Assembly: GCA_018398805.1 (NCBI GenBank)
Contig: JAGFBZ010000577.1
Coordinates: 248,001-312,000 of the forward strand
Source of the DNA: Hirundichthys speculiger
Lineage: Eukaryota > Chordata > Actinopteri > Beloniformes > Exocoetidae
Direction: 5' to 3'
Length of the DNA: 64,000 nucleotides
Of this stretch, positions 44,081 to 55,571 are shown in pieces. Below the pieces are notes generated by a model. The model was not told the DNA's origin, made no database searches, and saw only the letters and a list, made by a program, of their open reading frames with translations. The position numbers and the translations under genes are program-made. The stretch's first letter is position 1. Every line of letters starts with the position of its first letter.

Positions 44081-46849
44081 CTACAGTGGAGTTTATACTG
44101 CAGGGCCCCCAGCATGCAAAACATAACCGGGGGCCTCGATTTTGACCCCCAAAATTCCAAATATGATTCTTATATCATTTACACGGAACACTCTCCGGCT
44201 GTAAGATTCTGAGGACATACATTATTTTAGCTGTAGTTAAAGTAGCAGTCATTTCACACAGCCACCCCAAATCAATATTTGAGACAGGAGACTGCTGCGA
44301 AGGCTGGTGGCCAAGCTCCGAGTCCCAGCACAAACCCTCTTGCAGAGAGAGCATGCAGTGCAGGTGGGGCAACAGCCACCACCGGCCTGCTGGGCCCCCC
44401 TGCGTAGAGCAAGAGGCCTGAATGATGGAGCTCCATGATTGGCATCATCTGCCGCTGTGGCGGCTGCCAGCTGGACCTCTCCTCACGGAGTGAAGGGGAG
44501 TTTGAGCTAAAGGAGGCTTCCAAAGGTCTCTGTGCAAACCAATGGGTTATGTGACCAGATATTTGTCTGATTTCATAAATACAGACTTTATTGACACATT
44601 GTCAAACTCCACTATTATCAGGAGTGTTTATTAGAAGAATATGGTATGTCATTGTTTCTCTTAGAAACATAACTCATCAACAAGTCTAAAAATATGTTAT
44701 TTAGTGAGGTGCTCAGATCATTAGGGTTCTGTGACATCACAGATCCAGATCAGAGTAGATCTGAAAGTTTTGTAATTTTGAAGGAAAGTTTTATCTTTGA
44801 AACTGACTAAAGGTTGCTACTCTATGTTTGATCAATTTAAAATGGTGTGAAATTAAAAAAAAAACTATTTTTTTCCCATTGTGGATATTAATAATATGCA
44901 TGTGAGCATTTTTTAATGTTCTAAAATATGTCTTTGTCACCATTTTGCATGTGGCTGACCCACATGGGTCCATCCCAGCACAAAACAGTTTTTTTCAAAC
45001 CTGAACCTTGGACTGAATTGAGAAATAAAATGTCAAACTCATGACGCATGAGAAATCAAAATATTTTGATTTCTCATACGATAAGAGCTGTTTTGAAGTT
45101 GACGGCTGGTTAAGTTGTTTGACAGAGACACAAGTAAACAGTTGTTCTCCATTATGAGAAGCCACCGCTTTCATTAAAGCATCTTTTAAACTTTCCTCCG
45201 AACACAATGAAACTTCTTAATGTCCCAGTAGCTCTAAAAATTTGCATTCAAAGGAACATATTCACCCAGTGGGACATACTCTCTTATAAACAATGACAAA
45301 CTCCTTCATGAATAATGCATTTATGGGAACTGCTTTGAGAATGTTAAATTCTCAGCCCTAGAAGTTCTTTGGCCTAATACGTTATGCTTGAAGACATGAT
45401 CCTATGTCTTTGATAATGACATCATCATTAGTAAAGAGGCTACACAAATATATATATATATATTTAAAGAAAAAATGCTTTATTATAATGTTTCTTTTTG
45501 GTAAGAAGAGCCTAAAACAACAGTTCAATTATGTTTGTTTTCAAATGGACCCAGACTTAATTGCTCTATTAGTTAATAATATATTAAGCCTTAACCACTT
45601 TTAAAGCTCATTCGCTTATCCTAAGCAGAGATGCTAAACATCTTTTTTTTTTTTTTTTTTTTTTTTGGAGGTCATCTGCAGGGAAAGAGATGCTATACAT
45701 CCAAATTAGCATTAATGAAGTGAGTTATACAAAGCTTTCAAAAGACACTCAATATGGAGTGACAGAAGGAGGTGAGAGGGAGGCATGTATTAACGCACAA
45801 GGAACTTCTTTGACACTTTTTAATTGCCACCTTAACCTCTGGTGTCAGAGCCTGTTAGTCACTACAGAAGCATCACAAGCTGAAGGCAGAAGGAAAATAT
45901 CCAGGCGGTGCACTGCATCAACCTCACTTATCCTCCACATCGTCTGACACTGTTGTTCCCTTATAGTGCTTTGCCAATAAACCACTAAAACTCCCCCAAG
46001 GCTCCGGTACACATGACAAACCCGCACTGCTGTTATGACCCTTCTCACTTGGCGCTGGTAAATGTGGCTCTTAATTGTCATCCTCTGTCATCTGGGCAAA
46101 CTTTAGAGCTATAACCACAGGCATCACTGGGTTGCGGCGAGTACATTGCATAACATAAACTCACCCATAAAGCACAATAAAAGGCTCTTTGCTCTGTGGA
46201 TTATGGTTGAGGGAGAGGTGCCACATAGGAACGTTACAGGAGTGTAAAGATGAAAGATAAAATTGAAGGCTTGCTGACCTTTTTCCACTGTGTGTGCTGA
46301 TGGTGTTCTTGTTCCTTTTGACAGTGATAATTTCAAGTTTAGTAAGTACATTAGCGATATCAAATGCAGTGGAGACTGTGGACCTGAGATAAATATTCTT
46401 TTTTATATTGTATTTTTGTGTTTGTTTTTGGTTTTCTCATTCTGAGATGTTGATTCAACTGTACATAATGAGATTTCTCTGGGTGAGGTGATTTCAATCT
46501 TCTACCTCCACCGCTCAGTTCATTTAAGGTTGAGGTGCACATGTTTGTTTGTTTTTTTCTTTTTTCTTTTTTTAAACGAACTCCAGTGATGACACCAAAA
46601 GCTGACTTTAATTGAAAAAAATAGGAAAATCTTTGGTTCTTCTAAATATACATTTGCCTTCAAAATCAAGTCAAGTGTACTTAAAACATCTATTGTGTTT
46701 TTTTTTTAAACTTCTTTTTGTTTGTTTGTTTGTTTTGTTTCTTTTTTCCTACATAAAACCATAATGAAAGACATCTATTAATACCGGATCATAGTCTTCG
46801 ACAAATAAAACCTCAGAATAAGAGAAAAAATTTAAAATATTGACTCCTT
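44081..46849. other. No gene seen; possible old repeat around 44.5-44.8 kb
   Basis: The stretch 44,090-44,530 is GC-richer than its surroundings without a recognised family. Near 44,735 TGTGACATCACAGATC is the complement of a phrase at 27,049. A TA tract lies at 45,447-45,464 and a long T-run at 45,642-45,667. The part at 45,690-46,130 looks unique. Confidence 0.45.
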
Positions 46850-47860
46850 GCTCCCATTCAATTATTTTTTTTACAAAAATAAAGCCAAAAGTAGAAAAGA
46901 AATAATGTGTGCAACACTAAATACCCCCTCACTGCTTCCTTAGCATTTAAGAGTTGCAACTATGTGCTCTTAATTATTAATCCTTGATTAATTGATCATC
47001 AGCAGATGTAAATACCTCTATAAAAACAAATGTTTTATGCCATTCTGCAGCATTCAGGTGTGTTAACACAATGCTAAGAGGGAAAGACACAAGCGATTAT
47101 CTTTGAAAATGGTTTTCCAATCTCTTCCAGGCTGATGTGCAGCAATGATTCCCACTCTAAATATCTGGAGTTCAACATTCTACACTGAAAGAGATCAGCG
47201 TTTGAGATAGTTGCCAGTCTTGCCAGGACTGGATGCCCCATCAATGTACCACAAAGAATGACCAGTCAATGCTCAAGGGGATACAAAAAAAACCCCATAT
47301 GAGATACATCTCAGACCCTACAAGCCTCACTGAGCATGTTTAACGATCAAGTCCACGACAGCACAATTAGAACATAACTGACCAAGTATCATTTGTCTTG
47401 AGATGTTCCCAGGAGAAAGCCTCTCCGTTCTAAGAGAACACTGGACCACAACTGAGGTTCACAAAACTGCATCTGAACAAACCACAAGACTTCTGGATCA
47501 ATGTTCTATGGACAGATGAGACCAAATTAGTGTCACTTGGCCGACGTTAATGCTAAAACAGATAATTTCAACAGAAATATTCTATACCCACTGTCAAGAA
47601 CAACGGTTCATGAATGATTATTTGAGGTGGTTTTGAAGAAACATGACCTTGTAATCACTGACTATGACCTCCTCTGGATACCAGAGTATTCCAGAGATCA
47701 ATGTGAGGCCATCTGCACCACACATCCAGCTTAGTTGAAGTTGAGTCATGCAACAAGACAATGATTTAAAGCACATCCCCATCAGAATAATGGTTTTCAA
47801 ATGGCTTACACAATGTATATACTTAAACTAATTTAAAAAGCTGAAATAAAGAAAATAAAT
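46850..47860 (+). mobile_element. Tc1-like transposon (subfamily 1), sense, decayed
   Basis: The left terminal region CAACACTAAATACCCC is near 46,911. The coding start ACAATGCTAAGAGGGAAAGA lies near 47,069, followed by helix-turn-helix DNA (GCTGATGTGCAGCAATGATT). The encoded LNKPQDFWINVLWTDETK has its catalytic Asp at 47,515-47,517. VMQQDND has the second Asp at 47,757-47,759, but in another frame. TACCAGAGTATTCCAGAG lies between them. Both Asp codons survive locally while the frame is broken, so it is inactive. Confidence 0.75.
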
Positions 47861-49690
47861 TATCCAAGATTAACGCAGTAACACGCAGTGTGTCTACCTT
47901 TTTTTTTTAGCCAAATTAAAGTGCATTTCTCGAATCCTATTACAATTTAAACCTAATTGATAATAATTACCTGCAGTTAAAAATTAATGCTGAGCTCACT
48001 CAGAGGGGCTTCCTGCTTGGCTATGCTCCCAGGTTTAATAGAAATTGTATTTGGTTGTAAAAAGTTGTGTTTCTATATAATCTTGTCAGTGTGGCTCAAT
48101 GATGGTCTGTGCTGATGTTTTGGTTTGGAATTTTTGCATCATTTCTAATGAATTGTGTGGCCTGATTTTTCTTTTTTTTTTATCTTTTTAGAAAAGAGAA
48201 AAACTCATTCTTAAAGGACAATTATCTCTTCAATTTCAATCTCAAAGCAATCAAGAGACTCGTTCATCATTTCAGCATATTCAATTTCTCTTTAGACCAG
48301 AAAATGAATGAACCAGAAAAATCATCATATAGAAATGCCTCTGGGAAATATTCCAGTAGCACACTCGACATTTTTTCCCCTCCAAAGACAGTTTTTGACC
48401 ACATCTAATTAAGCTTAATCAAACTGAAAAATTGCATAGATATCATTATACAACTTTTAAAAGGGTGAAAGCCACCCTGTGTGGAATGTGAGCGGTAATA
48501 TGTTGTTTAAAACCAAAGAGAGCCTCTGCTAGACTTCAATGCATCTGCTATTCGCCTGTGTTTGTGGTTACTTCTGGACACTCCAGTGAACCATGATATT
48601 TTCTTAAACTAAATGCCATGAAGGCATTCAGGCATGAAATGTCAGACTAATTCAGGGCACAAGCACAAAATGTGAGCTTGCAAAGAACTCGCTCAAAACC
48701 TCAAAGAGCAATTCATCAAAATGAAAAGGTGGTGCAAGAAGAATGATGTAAAAAGAAAAAAAAACAAATGGTTTGCAAGCACAGATCAAACTGATTTTGT
48801 AACAAAAAAGTGTTTTTAAAATCTCAGTTTTGAATAAAATTTTGCTGCTTAGTGATTCTTGGTGGTAGATCCATGATTTTGATGCCTCTTATTATTGGAG
48901 CATTCAGGACAGTCTGTTAGAAAGATGATCAAACACATATCTGACAGAGTTTAGGTTTGTATAAAACTGTTGTGATGGACAACAGCATGGCTCCTGTTCC
49001 AAAAGATAGTTCAGAGAAGTCTACAAAGCAGCTATCTGAGGATCAAACATACAAAGTGCAACACACCAAGAGATAATCAGTCAAATAATATTGGATCCTG
49101 TACATTGATTTCAGAAAACTCACAATACATTATAACTTCTAAAGCCATTTTTTTCCTTAAAGGAATAATAGATATGATTCTTACATTTACTTTCACTTTG
49201 TTTTCTTTGCAGATACTTTAAATATCACTCTAATGTCATGTCTTAATATATTTTTATTTTTGAACTCCAGGCCTCCAACACATTCACAGTCACACTTTAC
49301 CACTTTAGAAAGCATAAATTGCCCATCCCTTTCACAACACTTAAAGGAAAATTCCAATTTAAACAGCCCTAGGTCTATTAATAGATAGTGAGGAGTGTAA
49401 ACTTTCATTAGGGAGCAAAACAATGTGAATCGAAGCAGTTTTGTAAGAGAACGGCATATATGTTTGCAATTAATGGCAATTAATGTTAGCACAGTGGGTA
49501 ATGCAGCTACATCAAAATAAATTACCATTTCAAGCCTTTGGCAAGACTGGGTAGGGTCCCTACAGACAAACCTGTAATTGTGTAGGAGGTGTATACAGGC
49601 TTTACACAATCTTAACTTTGTATGTGTGCAGAAATTATATTAAAAAATGACTCTACGGGAATCTTTCTTTGTTTGATGCTACGTTGCCAC
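47861..49690. other. No gene seen
   Basis: AT-rich unique-looking sequence. The 138-codon minus-strand frame (49,609-49,193) has no domain, signal peptide or transposon motif that I recognise. Confidence 0.5.
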
Positions 49691-49699
49691 AGGTCCATA

Positions 49700-50270
49700 C
49701 AAGTTGATCACCAATGTTGCTCAAACTACTAGTTGTGTCATGGCTACTGGACTTCTAGTTTTAGGTTGAAACAATTCACTACTCATCCAAGTAGCTCCAT
49801 CAGTCTAAGGGAAAGCTGCTATTAAATCTCAAATTTATCCTTCAGGTTGGTTTCACTTCACATCTGGCCTGAAAAGGCTTCTTAGGTTTGAGCACAGATG
49901 AGGATCTAATGACTCATGTGACCCCTACTGGATGCTGAAGAGTGTGTCCTCTCTGGAAGACATTTGTTGTGTTCCTTGACTTCCTAGGAACATATAAAAG
50001 GGCTTCAGGGCTTCGGGGTTATATCTGAGGCTCCCAGCCCTGTTAAGAAAGGGTTTTTCCAGTTGGACATGTATGGCTTCTCTGACCTCTCTCTCAAACT
50101 AACTATCTTCTCCGTCCAAAATATGTACATTATTATCTTCAAGTGAGTGCCCTTTACTACTGTGGATCGATGCAACAGGAGGAAACCTCATGGCTGCTGC
50201 CTCTAATATTTGCCTATGTTGTCATGGATATACTTCAATCAGACACCTCAGGCGGTGAAGACTCAAACAC
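49700..50270 (-). mobile_element. Penelope-like element: ORF C-terminus and 3' region
   Basis: On the minus strand, 50,215-50,000 encodes PPVASIHSSKGHSLEDN, then NVHILDGEDS-FERE, then REAIHVQLEKPFLNRAGSLRYN. This matches the C-terminus following the GIY-YIG endonuclease of fish Penelope-like elements ('GHSFEDSNVHILDREDRWFERGVKEAIYVKLERPSLNRGGGLRHHLSPTYN'). One stop and a frame change are present. Downstream it reaches a hammerhead-like motif and the familiar 'tggatgagtag-gaa' sequence at 49,803-49,774. The reverse transcriptase is missing. Confidence 0.8.
49774..49803 (-). ncRNA. Decayed hammerhead ribozyme core of the Penelope-like element
   Basis: The minus strand reads CTGATGG, then CTACT, loop TGGATG, AGTAG, then GAAT. 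The hammerhead core is CUGAUGA, stem II, GAAA. Stem II (5 bp) pairs perfectly, but CTGATGA has become CTGATGG and GAAA has become GAAT, so it is probably inactive. Hammerhead motifs are known in Penelope-like element terminal regions, which fits the neighbouring coding remnant. Confidence 0.6.
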
Positions 50271-50989
50271 TTAATTAGTGAGAGAATATACTTAAGTTTT
50301 GGTGTCCACGCTCTGATCAAGCCCCGTCTATTAGGCTTTCACTAAGATATTGGGGGTAACGAACATAACTCAGCTACCCTTCGGAGGCCCTTTACAGCCT
50401 ACAGGTGGATGCCTGGAAGGAAGTGGGAATTTTAGGAGTGACAGCGAGCTTGGCGGATGAAAATATCCGGAAGACAAATACCGATTACTCCTTAAATATA
50501 GGAAGATGGATGAGGTGAATCAATTAAAATGAGCAATACAGAGGGGTTGGGGCAAACATATACACTGCATAGATGATCTGTCTGTTCTAACTTGTGGGGG
50601 TCATTTCATTTATACCAGTCCAGTTCTGTGGAAGCAGGAGCCATGAAGTCTCCTCCTTCTGTGTCTATTGAGAATGGTTGGCACACTGGTAGTCATCTAG
50701 TTATGAACTTATGCTAACTGCAGTGTCTGGACCCAGATGCCTGTAGAAACAATTCTTTTTGGACACTTTTTGGAAACATGCAGTTCTAATTACCTCAAAT
50801 TGTCTGTCAGGATCAGACACACACTATTACTTATGAGGAATGACATTTTTGAGTCCTGTCAGAGGCTTAAAATATCAGTTTATCGGCTCCAGTACTCCTT
50901 AACATTAAATGCAAACACGTGCTGCGTTCACACTCAAAACGGTTTTGATTCAAAATTAGATCTAGAACTTTTTTTTTAAACTCTGGAAC
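50271..50989. other. No gene seen
   Basis: May include more Penelope-like DNA near the left edge, but no motif is clear. Unique-looking otherwise. Confidence 0.45.
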
Positions 50990-51000
50990 GTTCATTTAAA

Positions 51001-51321
51001 GCCTCACGGGCAGAAGGTTCCTGGTTCGAACCTCGGGGGGGCCTTTCTGTGTGGAGTTTGCATGTTCTCCTTGTGCTTGCATGGGTTTCCTTCCCACAGT
51101 CCAAAGACATGCGTGTCAGGTTAATGGGTGGTTCTAAATTGGCCGTAGGAGTGATTGTGAGTGTGCATGGTTTTTCGTCTACATGTGGCCCCGCGATGGA
51201 CTGGTGACCTATACAGGGTGTACCCCTGCCTTCTGCCCAAAGAGAGCTGGGATAAGCTCTGGCAGAACCCGGTCACCCTACATGGGACTAAACAGATATG
51301 GATAATAATGGATGGATGGAT
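51001..51321 (+). mobile_element. SINE (family A) with tRNA-like B box
   Basis: Starts inside the tRNA-like head (GCCTCACGGGCAGAAGG), with B box GGTTCGAACC at 51,023-51,032. The body has GTGTGGAGTTTGCATGTTCT and ACAGGGTGTACCCCTGCC, and the tail is GGATGGATGGAT. Flanks GTTCATTTAAA (50,990-51,000) and GTTCTTTTAAA (51,322-51,332) match at 10 of 11 positions. Confidence 0.88.
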
Positions 51322-51344
51322 GTTCTTTTAAAAAGGTGTTCAGG

Positions 51345-51850
51345 CACTGAGGAAGCAAAGCAATGAAACAGGTGGGGCAGTCGAGTACCTGTACCTAGTT
51401 CTTCCACAGCCATGCCTTTATACTCTGTGCAGAATGTGGTTTTGCATTCTCTTGTTGAGAAATGTATATGAATGTTGCCTTGAAGGGAGCAAATGTTGCG
51501 CCAAAATCTCATTGCATTTTGCTGCTTTAATGCTCCCGTCCCAGAAGTGTAAATTACCCTTTCCAAGTGCATTGATGCATCAAGGAGCCTGGCTGTCTGG
51601 AGCCTGGCTGTCTGGATTGTCTAAGAATCCAAAGTAAACTGTTCCAACAACACAGCCATTTAATAAAGTCAACATTAGGCTGTTTCGTTTTTGGCATATT
51701 ACATTTTAGTAGCATTTGTGAATGTTGGTCCACACTGTAATGCTTGACAAAAGGTTGAACAAAGTAATCCCTTGCCCATGTGGCTATATCAACATTTGAT
51801 GAATAAGCTTACAGGGTCAACTGTAGGCTTGTGTCCTTGCCCTTTATGCA
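51345..51850 (-). mobile_element. Tc1-like transposon fragment (subfamily 3 or close), antisense
   Basis: The plus strand has 'gtgcagaatgtggttttgcattctcttgttgagaaa' and 'ggagcaaatgttgcgccaaaatctc', then 'cagaagtgtaaattacccttt'. This is the antisense series found at 37.4 kb and 52.7 kb. Further right, CCCATGTGGCTATATCAACA resembles the segment near the first catalytic region. A 15-bp unit (AGCCTGGCTGTCTGG) is duplicated at 51,586-51,615. Both ends are lost. Confidence 0.6.
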
Positions 51851-52235
51851 GTAAAATCCCTTGACACTGAAATTATACACTACAGAAGGAGAATTATGCA
51901 AAGCATGTCTAATCTTTCTTTGAGGAACATTGTTTTTAAAATTTTCAGTGGTTTTCTCATGCATTTGTTGACAAATCAAAAAAAACCTCTATTACAATCA
52001 CTTGTTTACATCAATAACTTCAACTGTTGGAGCTATGACTTGTCTTTGAGAGATATATCTCAACATATTAATTGTAACTAAGTGAAATAGGGAATGGTTG
52101 TGTAACACATAAATATGAGTATGTGTGAGCACTTAGCTCACCCTGTCAAGATAATATTATCGTGAAAGAAACAATGCATCACTAATGCTCTCATCTAACT
52201 GCATGTATTGAGCACTTCTGGGATTCATGAGTGAG
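51851..52235. other. No gene seen
   Basis: AT-rich gap between two Tc1 copies. Confidence 0.5.
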
Positions 52236-52242
52236 TAATTTG

Positions 52243-53724
52243 CAACCCCAATTCCAAAAGAGTTGGGACTCTGTGTAAAACGTAAATAAAAGCAGAATGC
52301 AGTTATTTGCAAATCTCATAAATATTTGATTCCCAGTAGAACAGATAGAACATATCCGGTGTTGAAACTGAGACATTTTACCATTTCATGGAAAATATAA
52401 CCTCGTTTTGACTTTGATGGCAGCAACACGTCTCAAACATGTTGGAACATGCCAATGCTTACCATTGCAGAATCCCCTCGTATTATAACAACTGTCTGTA
52501 AACATCTGAGAAGCTTCTTGAGTTTCAAAAGTGTTGTCCCATTCTTGGGTGAGGCAGGATTCTAGGTGCTTAACAGTTCTGGGCCTTCATTGCCGGATTT
52601 TTCATTTTATGATGCGCTAAATGTTTTATATAGGTGAAAGGTCTGGACTGCAGGCAGGCCAGTTTCAGCAGCTGGACTCGTCTCCTGTGAAGGCTTGCTG
52701 TTGTGATGGATGCAGTAGGGGGGTTAGCATTGACTTGCTGAAATATGCAAGGCCTTCTCTGAAAGAGACGTTGTCTGGATGAGAGCACATGTTTTTCTAA
52801 AACGTTTACAGACTCTTTAGCAGTGATGGTGCCTTTCCAAATGTTCCAGCTGCCCACACCATAGACACTAATGTAACCCCATACCATCAGAGATGCAGGC
52901 AAGCTGGGTGGTCCCTCTCCTCTTTAGTCTGCAGGATATGGCATCCATAGTTTCCAAAAAGAATTTCAAATTTTGATCTTAGATCAGTTTTCCATTTTGC
53001 CTCAGACCATTTTAGATGAGCTTTAGCTCAGAGAATATGGCGGTGTTTCCCAATCATCTTCACATATGGCTTCTTCTTTACATGATACAACTTTAACTTG
53101 CATTTGTTGATCCCACGGTGAACTGTGTTACAGTGATTTGTTGAAGAGGAACCCAGTAGAGACTCATGTCTGTTATTAATGCAGTAATGCCCCGGAGATC
53201 CAGTTTTGACTTCAGTCCCTTGCTCGCAGAGTGTCTGTGACACTGACTGATTCTCTGGACCTTTTGATTAAAGTATGCACTGTAGATGGTGGGATCTTCA
53301 AAGTTGAAGTTGAAGAACATTTTTCTGAACTTGTTCCAGAATTCTTAGATGCAGTTTGTCCCAGATCAGTGAGCTTGTGTCCATCTGTACATCCGAGAGG
53401 CTCTGTCTGTCTGAAATGCTCCTTTTATATCCAGTCGTGTTACTGGACCTGTTGCCAATTAACCTAATTTGTTGTCAAATACATCTGCATTTTTTTTTGC
53501 GCCAATTACTCTTCCAGCCTTTTGTTTCCTTGGTTTCAACATTTTTGAGATGTGTTGTTGCCAACAAAATCAAAATGACCAAATATTTTTTATGAAATGG
53601 TAAAAACAAAAAAAAATAAACATTTGATATGTTCCCTCTTTTTTATGTTCTTCTGGGAATAAAATATGGAAAATATGCATCATTTTCAAATTATTGCATC
53701 CAAACCTTTCTGGAATTGGGGCTG
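52243..53724 (-). mobile_element. Tc1-like transposon (subfamily 3), both ends present
   Basis: Left end CAACCCCAATTCC; the right end, complemented, is CAGCCCCAATTCC. At 1,482 bp it has a typical Tc1-like length. The minus-strand frame 52,902-52,570 encodes MPASLMVWGYISVYGVGSWNI, then RRPCIFQQVNANPPTASITTASLHRRRV. The family has FQQDNA-PH, so the second catalytic Asp is now Val. A frameshift follows before the last catalytic Glu segment. TA is expected beside each end. It is present on the right, while the left flank reads TG. Confidence 0.85.
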
Positions 53725-55374
53725 TAATTTGCTCTTTTTGTCAGAAATCCCACTTCAAAATTCATGTCAGTCATAATAATGATTGGTACAATGCTTTAAA
53801 TGTTGGTTTTCTCAGTTTCACTTACTAAAGGCTTCAGTTTGAATGGAAAATTGGAAGATTTGCATCAAAAGTCCATTATTTTGCCAAGAGTCCAAAGAAC
53901 GCCTTTGGTGATCTTTTTTTTCCATCACAATCATTTCCATGCATTGCATTGTTCTTTTACACAATTGACTGTGCAATTACTCAGCACATAAAAAATGCTC
54001 AATTTGTACTAAAAGTGAGCAGGATGATAAATAATTATTTACATTTCTAAGAGGATACAACTTAAGTTAACTTAGCTGGATTTTGGTGCAGCACCAGACA
54101 TCACATTCATTCATATGGAAACTGGGTGAGATTAAGTAAACTTAATCAAGATTTATTACAGACACTCATCTAAATTAATCTTTACTGAAAGAGACAGTTG
54201 AGGTCAAATAAAAATGATTGTGATTTAGATCTTCCTGAAGCAGTTTTGCACCTCTGCCTCTTTAGCTGTTTCTATGTTGCAATTGCACTGCTGAACTTTT
54301 GCCAGCCAGAATAATGAAGCCTTAAAAGTCATACATAATTAACCACTGAATATTTATTAGCCTAAACCCCAGAATGCCCCAGGATTTGTAGAATAATATC
54401 AAATATGAATACCCTTGTAATGAATGTAGACGGCTAAAGATGAGATGGGTGTGATGATAAGAAATGATGCCATAAGGTTTGAGAAATTAGACAAACAGTT
54501 ATGCATGTCAAAATACCTCACTCTTAAAGGCTTCTCTGTGTGTAATTATTTATTCATTCTTTGTCTCACTGGGGTTGATAATTTGACTCACAAAACAAAC
54601 AAACAAAAAAATCAAACAGTTGCAGTACACCATTATATTATTTAAACATTCATAGAGTCCAAGTGTGTTGAAGTGTACATTAATGGTGTCAAAGTTTAAG
54701 TGACTCTGAACCTTTACTCCCGGCTCTGGACTTACTAAGCCAGACATTTTCGCCTCCGGCAGCATGTGATGTTCTGCAGCTACACTGACCTGATCTACAA
54801 ACACAACCAGCTCCCGTCAATCATTCTACCAGGAGCAGTGAAAATTAGTACTGAGTTGCAAATAAGCAGAGTTTTTGATAACCAGCAGTCTGTAATGTCA
54901 GGTGGAGCATATTTGTTATTGATATTTGCAGATAATTAAACTCCATGAGTGACAAGTTGTGTTTATGGCCAAACACAGCTTATAATTCGTCAAACAGATT
55001 TGGGGATTCTTTTCATAGCAGTTTGCTTTCATAATGATTTTTTATTTGTTTATTTTTTTCCCCAGGTATCTAGTCCTGACCATTTCTGCACTAGTCTTAA
55101 ATCTTCACTGCTTGTCAATTGTTTATACAAGGAAAGATTAATTTAAGAGTTTCTAAATCACTTTTCAGACTCATGAGCATCTGCTCGTTTCATCTGCAGG
55201 CCTTTGAGACCTCATGACATGATAAAACCACTGACTTCTCCAGCAAAAAGAGCACAAGTTAAAACCAAGTGCCAACATTCCAACTTCATCCATCGCCAGA
55301 TGGATGATCCATCACAACTGTTTTGGGGTCTTATTTTTTTTTTTCTTTTGTACCGAAATTAGGTAACACTTCAG
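53725..55374. other. No gene seen
   Basis: AT-rich, unique-looking. A pyrimidine tract followed by CCCCAG near 55,057-55,065 looks like a splice acceptor, but no coding exon follows. Confidence 0.5.
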
Positions 55375-55525
55375 ATGCTCCCTGTTTGAGGTTGCCACAG
55401 TGGAGTGAGTTGCAAGAGAAGGTTGACACAAATTTTACGCTGGATGCCCTTCCTGATGGAACCGGCATTCAAATCCAGAACCTCCCATATGGTAGGCAAC
55501 AGCACTACCACTAAGCCATGGGGAT
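55375..55525 (-). mobile_element. tRNA-derived SINE (family B), antisense
   Basis: On the minus strand it begins ATGGCTTAGTGGTAG (A-box-like, 55,519-55,505), then GGTTCTGGATTTGAATGCC (B-box-like, 55,482-55,464). GGAAGGGCATCCAGCGTAAAA and the complement of GTTGCCACAGTGGAGTGAGT follow. Same body as 28.9-29.2 kb. Confidence 0.75.
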
Positions 55526-55571
55526 GGCGTTGTGGTGACATTGTACAAAGCAACAAAGTTATTCACAATTA

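Noticed and set aside
49193..49609. 138-codon minus-strand frame as a possible gene
   Set aside because: No domain, no homologous copy in the window and no splice context; probably chance.
52243..53724. Assigning this element to hAT because of an 8-bp flanking repeat
   Set aside because: Its encoded segments (MVWG-IS-GVGSW; FQQ-NANP) are clearly Tc1-like transposase, so the flank repeat is reported as an oddity only.
55057..55070. Polypyrimidine tract plus CCCCAG as a 3' splice site
   Set aside because: No open coding exon with recognisable protein follows, and such tracts are frequent in AT-rich fish DNA.
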